This document shows, one piece after another, positions 1 to 12,045 of a DNA stretch of 30,933 nt (positions are counted from its first letter, which is position 1; every line of letters starts with the position of its first letter). Source of the stretch: Lingula anatina (lineage: Eukaryota; Brachiopoda; Lingulata; Lingulida; Lingulidae); contig NW_019773859.1 of NCBI RefSeq assembly GCF_001039355.2, positions 467,194-498,126 on the forward strand, given 5' to 3'. Under the pieces are notes generated by a model. It was not told the DNA's origin and made no database searches. It worked only from the letters and a program-made list of their open reading frames with translations. The position numbers and the translations under genes were made by a program.

Positions 1-1047
1 GTAAAGAAAAACCTTGCTTATTTTCATTCTATTGTCTCTTGTGGTGTAGTTTAACAGATTACTCGCCACGTGAGCAGTTTGTGCAACTGATTTGTTTCTT
101 GTTCATTTCTTTTACTATAGAAATATGGACGATGGCGATTTATAACATATTAGCGCAAAGCTACTCGATATATTCATCATACGCACAAAATTGTGAATAT
201 AAGCAAAAATACGAATACGGTTGAAAACAATTTTAAGTTTCAGTAGCTTTACCAGTGCATCCTTAACAATTTCAACGGAAATCCGAAGTCAACGCGAAGC
301 ATGTTATCGTAAAGTAAAGGTGTTTTTGTCCCATAGTATGAAATAACGACATCCGTTGTTATGGTTAAAGCTGAGAAAATATCAAAATTTTAGCACATCT
401 GTTTGTGCAGTTGAATGATTATAATTAACACACTGTTTCTGGCGAAAGGAGGAACATAACATTGAAGTAAATATTCTTATAGTTACTAAGGTTTAGACTT
501 TTTCTATGGTTTCAGATATTCACTTTCTATACATTGCTTGTTGCTATCTTGGACATTTTTTTTTTTTTTTTTGCATCATAAGTCGTCGAGGGTCGCACCG
601 GCCATGGTACGAGAGAGAGGGAGAGACTTCAGACCAAGTTACGTTCTCGTCGTATATCCTCCCAGTCTAGATTCTCGTCTATTTTGAAAAATTATGTTAT
701 TAAATAATTTTCCTGCAAAATGAATCAATATGTGTATCAGCCACAATTTTGTTCGAACTTCAAAAACACGAACAAAGTTACAGGGTATTTTAAGAATGTA
801 TAACTTCTAAAATGTATGCAAAATCTTAAATTGACATGTTTTGTATCTCATTGAGACTGATCAGATCTCGCAAATATTTAAATGTCGAAAGATAGATTGA
901 TTAAAAGGATTCTAAACCAGTGTCGTTGAAAATACAAGGAGTGACGATGCCGTATGTGAAGCACACATTGTAAGAGCCTTTGCCCACAATAAACACGGCA
1001 AAATGTCTACTCCCTTATTGCTACAGAACTTGAATATTTGCAGTTTG

Positions 1048-1051
<4 letters not shown>

Positions 1052-1084
<33 letters not shown>
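1052..1084. repeat. (AG)n microsatellite
   Basis: About 16 uninterrupted AG dinucleotides. The Ser-Leu repeat open frame on the other strand is a by-product. Confidence 0.95.
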
Positions 1085-1087
<3 letters not shown>

Positions 1088-2635
1088 TTATGATAGTCAT
1101 TTGAAACTTGCCCTGATATAGATTGACTTGGCAAATTAATCAGATCAGATTACATAGTAACCTCTCTTTTACACATGTAATGTAAAACAATCAGAAAAAG
1201 CATGCAGAAAAAAAATTATTGCTTATATTTACATGTTCGATATGGCAAACGGCAGACTTACTATACAGTCTGGCTCACCGGCCTAATCTATTGTCCTTTA
1301 AATTACAACAGCATAAGTACACGATATAAATGATCTAATAAATACACGACATATGGGATCTTTTGACACGTCATGTCTTTTTTGATCCTCTGTGTTTTGC
1401 CCCAGAGGCCGTGCACTGAATAGATTTCTATCATACTGCAGTTTGACACAGAAGTTATGCAGAGACCATCTTCCACCTCAGATTTACCCTCAAGCAATGA
1501 AATTCTAAACCTCAAAGACCTGCATTTTGAAATTTGCTGGCAAGTTGTCACCTGCAATTCATTTCGTAGTTAATGGCACTATGCTTCACCAGGAATATGC
1601 TTACGTAGTATCTATCTATGAATCTATAGGCTATAACTATTTATCTGTCTAAATGAAAAAAGTTTATATTAGCCACATTTTAGAAAACGCAACTACATGT
1701 ATCACCATGTTTGGCCCTTCAGCCCAAGGGACTCATATTTTCAAATTATATATATTACCGCAGCGGCATCTTTTAACACCCGTGAAACTAATTTTGCATA
1801 ATAGATACACGTTTTCGATTTTTACAGTTCAACACAAAAATCTTTTCCCTTAAGATTACGCCTTAAGATTACGTATAATTTGTTGGTCGTTAACTAAACT
1901 GAATCCAATAAGAAGCATTAAATATTAAGCATTGAAAAAATATTTATTTTATTTACGATATATATACAAGTTACCTCCCGAACTGTTAATAGAGAAATAT
2001 CAACTCTTCATAGTAGTTGCAATTTATATATGAGCGGTTGTTGACAACAAAATGCATTTTAAGTTTTTAAATAACGTGTCGGGTAAATAAAAAAAATTAC
2101 ATTGTAATCAGTACCTTTCCTCCTTAGGAATAAAAATCTATCCGAAGCAAAGCGGCACTGGATAAATACTAATGAACAACACATCTAATGGAACTATTTC
2201 ATGGATGCCATTTTTTAAAAATTCTTTTTGGTGCTAAGCAGTGGAATTACTTATCTTTAATCTGATTAAGCACCGCAAGTATTCCACATTATAACATGCA
2301 CGATCGATGGAAAACCATTTCTGAATACTCAAATCACAAAAGCCAATAGATCGAAGCGTGTCATGTAAACTTATGAAAACCTTTGCATATGAATGTAAAA
2401 CCTCTGCCTTTGGTAAATCGGTATAACCACACCAATGTCATGTTGCGGGGAATTTTTTTTAAATAATTCACTACACCACAAATAATCTTTGCCATTTAGA
2501 GCATACCTTTAACGGAAAGATGAAACATGTTAAGAGTTTAACACAAAAACATGGGGTCCTCTTCATAAATGACGATTATATATCACTACACGCCGCAATA
2601 CGAACTAAAAAAGGGCCAGATGGCATTTAAAACAG

Positions 2636-2639
2636 CAAA

Positions 2640-2694
<55 letters not shown>

Positions 2695-2696
2695 AA
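2636..2696. repeat. (AAAT)n microsatellite
   Basis: Roughly 15 tandem AAAT units, almost perfect, in otp intron 2. Confidence 0.95.
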
Positions 2697-3255
2697 GATA
2701 AAGATATAAACAAATAATTAAATATGAGAAAAAAAGAAAGAAAAGAGGAGCTTATTTGCAAATGTATCCAATATTCTTATTTTTCTATAGCTCGACCAGC
2801 TCTTGTTCAATTTATTCCACAGCCGCCACTCTTTCAAATTTTATTGTTAATATCATCAAGTCCCTGGGCAAAAAATGTACAAAATATGCCAATATTTAAT
2901 AGAACAGAGCTTGGTGAATTTCATTTGCACGACATGGTCTTGTCCAGGGTCCTCGTTGTCTCCAGTGCAGTTGTTGAAGAGACTTAGCCAGTGTGAACAC
3001 CAAGATCAGTGTGCGAACATCAAGAACAAAAGAAAAAATTGAAAGGTGAAAATCAAATTGCATGTCGTAATATAATTGCCTCAGTCACCTTATTCTCCGT
3101 GTTATACTAATCCTTTTTTATTTTTTCTTATTACAGTAATAAAACCCATTTTAGTATGAAAGACATTGAATTTTTTTCGCTGTATACCTTGTACGCTGTT
3201 CTTTTCGTTTATTTGTTTATTTATTGTTTTTTGTAAATATTGCAAAGTTTTTCGA

Positions 3256-3257
<2 letters not shown>

Positions 3258-3304
<47 letters not shown>

Positions 3305-3327
3305 AACACACACACACATACACACAA
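3258..3327. repeat. Compound (CT)n(CA)n microsatellite
   Basis: A CT tract runs directly into a CA tract with two interruptions (CAAACA, CATACA). It lies about 275 bases downstream of the otp exon 2 donor. Confidence 0.95.
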
Positions 3328-3602
3328 CTTAATAAGAGTTAAAAAGAAATGCTATTTATGATGACTGCGTACTTGGGAGCCAGAATTTCGTTTGTTACAA
3401 ATGTTATTGTAAGGTTACTTAAATTGAAGCAGAATGCACGTTTTGAGAGCTAGAATGTTGGCAACACTATTAATTTACCAGACTGGGCTCCATTGTGAAC
3501 CAAAATATACGCGGTTTATAATTTATTTTATTTATTTTTTCATCAAACGCAATCCCTTTTTCTTTGACGGTCGAAATATAAAACCAGTTGTTTTATGCCT
3601 AC

Positions 3603-3868
3603 CTGCACCCTAGACTCGGTCAGACCTATTCTTAGTGCCAGTTCTTCCCTCATGAAGATGTCTGGGTAATGGGTCTTGGCAAAACTTCTCTCCAGTTCAT
3701 TCAACTGAGCGGGGGTGAAACGTGTCCTGTGCCTCTTCTGTTTTACGGGTTTTTCGTTCTCTGGTCCGCCGACGGAGCTTCCTCCGCTGCTGTTCTCGCC
3801 AAGTCCGTGCGCTTCCTCCGAAGACAGGCCATTCTTTCCATTATTGTAGTTATTATCGCGATTCGAGA
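3603..3868 (-). CDS. otp: otp coding exon 2 (homeodomain helices 1-2)
   Basis: 266 bases (2 + 88 codons). The acceptor TTTCAG lies just above 3868 and the donor CAG|GTAGGC at 3602. It holds the linker (Asn-rich, then [12 protein letters not shown]) and homeodomain residues 1 to about 46, ending TESRVQ. An intron at this point in the homeodomain is common in paired-like genes. The longer plus-strand reading frames here are antisense shadows. Confidence 0.93.
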
Positions 3869-4288
3869 CTGAAATGGAATGTTAATGGAGTGATATTGAA
3901 GTCAACCGTGCATATAAATACAATAGAAATACAAAATGATTTGATTTTGCTCGAAAACAGCTAGATTGATAAAAATCGTGCTTTGCTGACTTACGGCAAT
4001 CAGCTATTGTGATTTAATTTTGCGTCTGATTCGCACTCAATCAGGTCTGAAAATGATAATTAAATCTCACGATATAAGGCAAAACTGGTAATCAAATCTC
4101 ATGGAATAAATTTAATAAGGCCTCATATATATTAGCCTATCATGTCCTTGCAAGAAAACAAGATGTGATTTACCTTATTATTCGTATTATTGATATTACT
4201 GAGGCCCTTTTATGATCTACTTACCGTTGTTAACCGGTGGCAGCAACATTTCAGGAGCTTTGTGGTTTAGAGAATTACACCCCTCCAT
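3603..4288 (-). CDS. otp: Orthopedia (Otp) homeobox transcription factor, 5' part (two coding exons)
   Basis: Paired-like homeodomain transcription factor; in bilaterians Otp specifies neuroendocrine and hypothalamus-type neurons and acts in the nucleus. Two exons join in phase (AACG|GT...AG|TC) into a 110-residue N-terminal fragment. It starts [10 protein letters not shown], continues through an Asn/Gly/Ser-rich linker, then KQKRHRTRF begins the homeodomain. The homeodomain continues [32 protein letters not shown] and TESRVQ, and stops at a donor just before the expected WFQNRRAKWKK recognition helix. KQKRHRTRF plus [14 protein letters not shown] matches Otp as I remember it rather than Unc4, Prrx or Arx. 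No exon with the third helix is visible at 1-3602, so the gene is cut by the window edge. Start choice: the first ATG of exon 1 has an in-frame TGA 42 bases upstream. Confidence 0.93.
4225..4288 (-). CDS. otp: otp coding exon 1
   Basis: 64 bases. ATG at 4288; encodes [21 protein letters not shown] and one base of the next codon. A consensus donor GTAAGT follows at 4224-4219. The exon is short and hydrophilic with no domain. Confidence 0.85.
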
Positions 4289-4405
4289 GTTCGTAAGGTT
4301 TCTGAGCTTTACTTGCGTTAAAAGCTGTCAAATATTCGATGCTATGTACTGCGTTACTCTGGCCTTCAATCATGTCCGACAAGGACAGCCCACTTTCACT
4401 ATTAA

Positions 4406-4410
4406 CCAAT
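4406..4410 (-). promoter_or_regulatory. Possible CCAAT box upstream of otp
   Basis: CCAAT on the plus strand (ATTGG on the coding strand) about 118 bases upstream of the otp start codon. Position is plausible, but a pentamer is weak evidence and I see no TATA box nearby. Confidence 0.25.
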
Positions 4411-6404
4411 CAGGATATGACAAACCTCTGCGCCGAGTACACTATGTATCACACATGTTTGCGACCTACTGTCGCACCTTCATAAACTGATTGTTTTTAT
4501 TATACCCATATAAGATACAGTTATTAAATCTCTGCTTTGATGTCGGTTAAGTAATTGTCAGCTTAACTGAGAAATTGAGTTGCCTCGGTTCATTCTTTCA
4601 ACTGTTGTCTTTTTACTGCCTCCGTTCATTACCGCTAGGCAAATGAATTGGACGCAGAAAAGCTTTTGATTTCGATAGTTAATCATGAACATAATGTATT
4701 TACAGTCAATTTAACGTATAGATATTCATTATTTGGATAATGCAATCGCACGCATCGAACACAAGCATGAACACTGGTTAATAAAACAGCTTATATGTGT
4801 TGTCAGTACAATTGAAACTTTAAGCATATGATTGTGCCTTTTTTAAATATTTCAAATGCAGGTTTCCACCAGTAGGGATTTCTATTTGGCCAAACATTTA
4901 CTGCCCGTAGACATTTAATAGGGCATTTTTCTAACTCATTTAACGTCGGCTTCAACACACTCGACATAGATCAAACATTAAAAAAAAAAAAAACTATTTA
5001 CTATATAGGCACCAATATAAGCACCATCAAATGATCACCGCAGTGATCATAAATACGGAACAAAAACAAAAAACATCATTTAGACATACGAGTCGAGCAA
5101 CATTTCATATAAATGTTTGAAAAGAAAATGCGTCTTATTATCGAAATCTGCAATAATTTGAAATGTGGGCATGCTTGCACTACAGGAGAGATTTTCTATG
5201 AAATACATATAGCTCAACTTTGCACCTTTCCACCAATATAGAATAACCATATTAAGACAATTTCATGTTGTGTTGCCTCATGCAAATTTGTTGTCAAATT
5301 TTAGAAAAATCTGATATTTTGTTTCACGAAAATTGAAAACTGAGTCTTAAAAAAAATCCGATGCGTCGCCATTGTATTTTGACAAATGTGGGAGCGCATT
5401 AAGATTATAGTTCCTTTTTTCCACATTGTTAAATGTTATTTGCATCTGTGTGGCGCATAAAAGCCTACTGAAATAATGGAGTTCATTCCACTGATCAAAA
5501 ACTGCTCTTTTTGCTCCAAGTAACAAAGCCAGGGAACTGTTCGGTTGGCTTGTGGTCCTAGGTGAGCCCAAGACTTGGCTTGAGACAAATCAAGAAAAAC
5601 GTATATTCATAGCGTGATTTTGACTTGGGAATTCAATAAAGTGATGTTCTATGTTAACTAGAAAACATTTTGAGACGTCAATATTCTAACTTTTCGCTAG
5701 AATTCCATAAACAGATTTTCGTAACATATAACAACAGAATAAAATGTATTGACGACGACAGCTGTTTGCTAGTCTTGGCACGTATCCACTGCAGAAAGTT
5801 TCTCGGAATTGATTATCCATACCCAAATAAGGTTAGTTAGCCTTCAACACCAAGGACAAAAATCAATTTTGTTTTTGTTTTTTATTAATCTTTTAAAAAT
5901 AGATCCCTGGCTATCGTCACTTTGGTTTACTTTCGTGGAAATCTTTGCAAAGAGAACAAGCGCGAGGTATGAATAATGTTACTTGTGCAGTTGCCTTATA
6001 TGCAGAAAAAAAACTTTTTCTTTTTTTCTGTTCACCACTAAGACGCTGAACACTTCCTTCGTTATTTTAATAAGCGTGTAGGTTCACACAAAATAGCCAG
6101 ATAGAAACCTTCTTTCAGTCGGAGGAAGATGACACCAATATGGATTTTTGTTAGGTAGAAATTGATTTGTGGTTCAACCTGTTCAGAGTTTGGTACAGGA
6201 AAAGTTGATACTGGAAAAGGATTGTATTCGTTTACATTAAAAACATCTGATTGTGAGAGATTTCCTATATATGCAAGCGCTGTCTTTTTAAATTTAAAGA
6301 GATAGTCTAATAGACAAATATGCATCAAAGGGACATTGTTTTTAAAATTTCCGCTTTTCTTGTAAATGGATAACTCGGATGGAATATTGTCTGATTACAG
6401 AAAA

Positions 6405-6471
6405 CATATACATATATTATATATTATATATATATAATATATAATATATAATATATTATATATTGTATATG
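6405..6471. repeat. AT-rich foldback tract (TA)n/(TTATATA)n
   Basis: About 67 bases of nearly pure A/T bounded by CATATACA on the left and its complement TGTATATG on the right, so the whole tract can fold back on itself. Confidence 0.8.
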
Positions 6472-8120
6472 TCTAGCAGGCGGAATAAAATGCACATCTT
6501 GAGAATAAACTATATTTCTTCATTTGTTTATCTGTTACACATTATTGTTCTTCAATTCATGGATTGTATGATTAAAAGAATCTTCAATTTAGCAGATTTA
6601 ATCAGTAAACGGTGTGTTCTGAATACTGTAGCCCTGTGGCTATATCCATACACTCCTTAACGCCATCATTGCACCTCCAGAATACAGAATATCGTTATCA
6701 TCTCCAATAAGTTTGTTTAATGAAACAGCAACTGCACACACGATCTACATAAAAAAACCGCTTTGTTCGCGTTCACAACTCGGTCAGTCCGTATTGCGTC
6801 TCAGCGAGCGTCTCTGTGGGGCCCAGTCGTGTCACACTGTGCCTCGGCTAACCTCGCGTGCATTCGACGCAAAATTAAACAATAGTTGTCGGGGGGAAAT
6901 GCGAGTAAGTAATTGTTTATACCGAGCACGTGGACGATGAAAGACGCACGGCAGGGGCTTAATGACGGCAACGAGTCAAGCACTCCGATATAAACACATA
7001 GCTTTATTAGAAGACCAGAATCAAAGGAGTTGATCATGCTGTAATTTGTTCCTTCATTGTCGCATATTCCGCACTCCTATCACTTTAAATTAGTTTTCAG
7101 GTATCATCATTGTCATTATCATCTGAAGACGTGCAGTGTATTTAGTCTAAATATGATTCATTTTGTAACATTTTTTTTTGCCTTAATTATTTGAATTTTT
7201 ATTTTTGATGCTAACAATTCCAAACATTAGAAAAAGAAACACGGTTAACGATCATGTGTCTTACATCTGAATGGAGCAGCATCAGTCAAATAAATACATA
7301 TAAACGTACCACGATATATATACTTCGTATTTTAATGTCTCAGAAAGGCCTGGACTTTAGTTTTCGTGCAGCAGCAACAGCAACGCCAGGCAGAAGGCTT
7401 GTCACACTAGCGCGTGGATTTTTCACACCTCCAAAACAGGCTGTGTATTGCGAGCGGCTCCAACACCTGCAGCAACTTCTCGCAAACGTCACCTCGGCCA
7501 ATTTAGCACGCGAAAATATGTTCCTCAGTCAATTTCTTTCTTACCTTTTCTTTCAGGTTGTTTGTGTAAGGCACGCGACGAGAGCGGGTGTTGTCACGGT
7601 GAATGCAAGTCACACGTGGATATTGTTTCATAATTGAAAAATTGGAAGAGACTTTGACCTCCTAAAGGTTGCCTCAAAAGCTGCATTCATGATAATATTC
7701 ACTGTTTAAAACGGAAGAATAAAAAGAATACAGAAGATGTACTCTCAAGTGGTAAAACATCTAGGTAATCAAATTTAGGTTTTGTTTGTCACCGGTCATA
7801 GAAGCAGATGGTCGAGAACAGCATGGAATTCTTTTAAGTTGGAGCATGATACTTCCACCGTGCTGTGCTCCATAAAAGCGCATCTATTTCTGGAGTAACA
7901 CAGTATATAAAACAGAACAGAGACCAACTTCATCGAATGAATATAAATTTTTCCATGCAAAATGAAGAAAAGTGTTCTTTTCTAATCTTGTAAATAATAT
8001 AGTAATATATGCTTTTATGGTAGGTAAAAGAAAATATATCAATCAAACCTTTGATTTATAACCGGACAATGTTCTTACAGAATGATTGTTCTCTAATTAA
8101 GAAGTTTGTTGTCTTTAAAC

Positions 8121-8149
<29 letters not shown>
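8121..8149. repeat. Poly-A run (29 A)
   Basis: Uninterrupted A homopolymer. It could be the tail of an old retroposed insertion or simple slippage; no coding element adjoins it. Confidence 0.95.
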
Positions 8150-8151
<2 letters not shown>

Positions 8152-10004
8152 ATTACTCTATTTGTTAGAGGATATGTCCAGACTTCTCATGAGTACTTGA
8201 GATTTTGTCAGGTAACTAATATCCATCGTGAAGGGGTAGATTACGTCCCATATCTCTCTACATGTCGATCATATCATGGAATGTTGATGGAAATATATGA
8301 AAAAAGTCAAAAAGGGAAAGTTGGGTTTGCTTTGAAATCAGGACGCTAGCTAATGACTACAGAACACTGTTTTAGGTGACATGATAACCAAAAAGACTGA
8401 CGGGTAAAAAATGTCCATCAGCATGGCTGTAGCAAAATTGAAAAATTCACTGCATTACCTGATACTCACTTATTGCTGATGAGTGAGTTGACAAGGCAGT
8501 GTTTTGGATGGCTAGCTTTGTCACTGTTCAAACTCTGACTAGGCTCCTATCGAGAACAACATGATAAGTATCGAGGTAACAGACTTATGCTCACGCAAAC
8601 CGGCCTTGTCCAAAGAGCAAGAGATAGACAATGAATAAAATAGCATTAAGTTAAGAGAAAACGCAGATGAATGGGAACCACATTCTTGACGTAAATCTTT
8701 CAGACAAGGATTGTCACAGGAAGACAATAATGTTGCTTTCACTTAATGCCACATCGTTCATGCCAAATATAAATATATTGCTATATTATGGTGAGTCGTT
8801 GTCGGAAGCCTTAGGCAATCCGTTCAGTTGTCGTCTTTTTTTCTCCCCGTAGAAACAAAACAGGATTCAATATTAGCTCAAAAATTTGACACGCACTGAC
8901 CACACTCCGATGGATACCATCAGGCCAGTCCATCACAGCTGGAGCATATGACAGAGGATTTTTACAGCAGAACTTACCGTACCAGAGTCAAGTATAAAAA
9001 GAAAATACTACAGACATTTATTGTAGAACAACACATTCAAATTGAGAAGCGATAAAATCCTGATTATTTAGCGTCCTCAGAAACCGTGCCAGTTTTATCA
9101 CTGCTTTAATGTCACAGGTGCACGGGATGTACAGTGTATGATTTCACGATTGTTATACACATAAGAAAAAACTTAATATACATCTGAAGCACTAGAAAGG
9201 TAAGTAATGCTGTGCATAAGGGCAACCTACCAAACACAAAATTCCAAGTGTTTCAAATTTTTTTAAATTATACAACCTTTGTGCAGGCAAGAACAATGCT
9301 TAAAAAGGCAGAGGACTTTTGTTGGTTTAAATCTTCTTATCCACTTTGAATATAACATTTGTTTTTATTTTAAATGGGATATCGCGTCTTTTGAAACAAA
9401 TGATTTTTACGTTTCTGTTTATTCAGTAGACCTATGTAGCATTTTAGACGAAGTAATATTGCTCATATACACGTAAACGTTCCCACTAAACATTCCCTTC
9501 TGATCATGTAACTAAGCGCTTCTAAGCCTAGAACACGTTTTAGAGTGACGGTCTATTAAAAAATAATAATAAAATTGCTGAGGACGCTTGAAAATTCAGT
9601 TAACAATATTTTGGGAGCAAAAACCGGGTATGTATTTGACTGTTTTGTTACAGCATCCGTCACAAACCATTCTGAAGATTAATTTTCAACAAAATTAGAA
9701 GTTAACAGATATTTTTCATAAATTACAAATCTTGGAGGAAACAGGAAATAAGAACTTTCGTGATTGGAAATTGAATCATAATAACTTATCAGCATATTCT
9801 CTGTAAAAGACATGATTTTTTTTACTGTAAATAAAGATATTTATTATTGATTAGAATACATATTGTGTTTAAAAGGATAACAACTCTTCTTATGAGATTC
9901 ATATTTCACAATAGATACATTGTAAACAACTCACAGAAATGCGATAAATTATTTTTTACCAGGAAAACGGGGGTTATGAGAATTATTCTGGATGGATACC
10001 CTCT

Positions 10005-10029
10005 GTAATAATCTCTGAGAGATTATTAC
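10005..10029. repeat. 25-bp perfect palindrome
   Basis: Arms GTAATAATCTCT and AGAGATTATTAC flank a single central G; all 12 pairs match. Confidence 0.9.
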
Positions 10030-11773
10030 AAAAAATAAACTTTGAATATCGGAACGGATTCATTAACCATTGGTAAGTATAGGAAAATATTCGTTTATCC
10101 CAGGAAAAATACGTTTAGCCAAAATGAACAGTTACTCTCCCTTTATATGACCTTGATGTGATTACAAGTAGACCAGTGATTTAAATTGTTATTACGATAG
10201 AATGCACTTTGCAGAATATTGAGCATGCATTTATATTGAAACAATAAATATTATCTGACATCTTTGATAAAGTATCAGATGGCCTATTTTAAATGACAAA
10301 AAAAGCTGATATTAGGTTTACATTATTTGAAATAGAGGTAAATTCATTTCCTATCTTTCCGATGAGGCAATATAAGTAAGGGACATTTTCTGGCTACATT
10401 TTTTAGTTTAGTGAACACGTTAAAGAAATAATAAAAAGGCATTCTGATATTCATAAAAAAAACTGTATCTCACCTCGTCAACACGAATGGCGGAGTGACA
10501 GATTCCGGAGTTGTCACGAGAGAACGAAATGAGTTTTCACTTGAGGAAATTAAAAAGAGTGGGAATGATTGTTTGTCAGAATAATAAGTAATAACGTGCT
10601 TAAAGAATCACCACTTAGTCTATTACTTGGAATATGTTTCACCTTACTCTAGAATCTCATAAATTGGGAGGCTATTTTTTATTAGTCATATTTCACAATA
10701 AGTAAAATGTAATTCCAAATTCAAATTGTTTTAAATGACTAAAAATTCGAGACCGATTAGATGTATTGACAATCTTGATTACAGTGAAAGTGTTTCAGTT
10801 AGAGAAATGTTCATTTCAAAGACAACAATTGTTTATTTTTCCAAATACTACCTATTTTCTAATGCCAACAGGCCTCAGATCTACTCATTTTAATGTTTTA
10901 ACGTTTGCGACTGCATGAGAAAAAATCTGCATTCGATTAATTTATCTGTGCTTTGACCGTAAAGCTTAATAGAATAAAAGCCTTCATGACATGTAAGTAT
11001 TTTTGCCATTTATTCATTAAGGGAAAACTTCCGCCACTTCCTTGCGCATCCGACAACATTAACATCTCGTCTTGCAGACTAAGGACGGAGCCATGAAAGC
11101 AAGCAATCGGGCGCATCTCTCTCAACCAACAACCTTACTATAGAAGCAAAGTGTCTATTTCACGGACTATGGTCCCAGTCAGGTTTCTTTAGACACCTGG
11201 GAGTTTCTTCCGTAACTTGACGTGGCTTGTTTCAAATTACCTTTCTCAGTGAGGAGCCGCCATAATTGCGAAACGCACCGTGCTGCATTTAAGACAATCA
11301 ACAAGAGTAACGCGCGCTGTTTAATGCGTATTCCTATTGAGTCTACCTAGTACATAATTAACGCTGAGCACATTCAATAAATCCAGTAATCTCCGAAGAT
11401 AAAGGAAGCGATCAAATACCAAAATGTAAATAAAGTTCACCATAAAAGCAATCATAAATAATGAACCTTATCCAGTCTATTTATCAATTAAGGGAACAAA
11501 AAGCAAAATTTAGCGCTTGCCTTTCATATAAAAGCAATGATGCGGAGGTTTCCGATTGAAATGACGTTATGCGTCTGACTGCTAACAAGATAGTGGAGAG
11601 ATGGATGATTTTCCGTGTTACAATTATAGGACGTCGTCCGCTATTCACTTACAGCGATACAGACAGGACTCGCCACACCGGCGTAAGTTATTGGGATCCA
11701 ACAAACTGTTCGGCATGGAAAAATGTTTTTTATGGTTGGAGGACTTCAGAACAATGTAGTGCCGTTTTTACGT

Positions 11774-11820
11774 GGTGTGTGTGTGTGTGTGTGTTTGTGT
11801 GTGTGAGAGAGAGCGAGAGA
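11774..11820. repeat. (GT)n(GA)n microsatellite
   Basis: A GT run with one TTT interruption passes into a GA run with one GC interruption. Confidence 0.93.
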
Positions 11821-12019
11821 GATTACGAGAAATAACCATCATTTAAGGATAAAAAATTAACCTATCTAAATAAGAAATGCTATGAAATAATCTCTGGAGA
11901 ATTTCAACCGACATTATGTTGCAAGATTTGTTCTAAAACAACAAACGCTGCATTCCAAACTACATTTACAAAACATTAATTAAATGGTCATGAGACTCAT
12001 GTTGTACAAATAAACGTAA

Positions 12020-12045
12020 ATGTGTGTGTGCGTGTGCACGCGTGT
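12020..12045. repeat. Imperfect (GT)n/(GC) microsatellite
   Basis: TGTGTGTGTGCGTGTGCACG followed by CGTGT. Alternating purine-pyrimidine, so of Z-DNA-forming type. Confidence 0.8.

Larger units (their letters stand above)
1..3602 (-). other. otp intron 2 (incomplete), no coding exon seen
   Basis: AT-rich sequence between otp exon 2 and the missing exon 3. It holds a poly-T run (about 557-573), a (GA)n run, an (AAAT)n run and a (CT)n(CA)n run. I looked on the minus strand for the WFQNRRAKWKK-coding exon and did not find it. The small open frames lack family signatures. Confidence 0.6.

Noticed and set aside
4212-4490. 92-codon plus-strand frame over otp exon 1
   Set aside because: Antisense shadow of the otp start region; no family match.
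7254-7637. 127-codon plus-strand open frame, the longest in the spacer
   Set aside because: No recognisable domain, composition follows the CpG-richer island, and a strong internal splice acceptor argues against one continuous coding exon.
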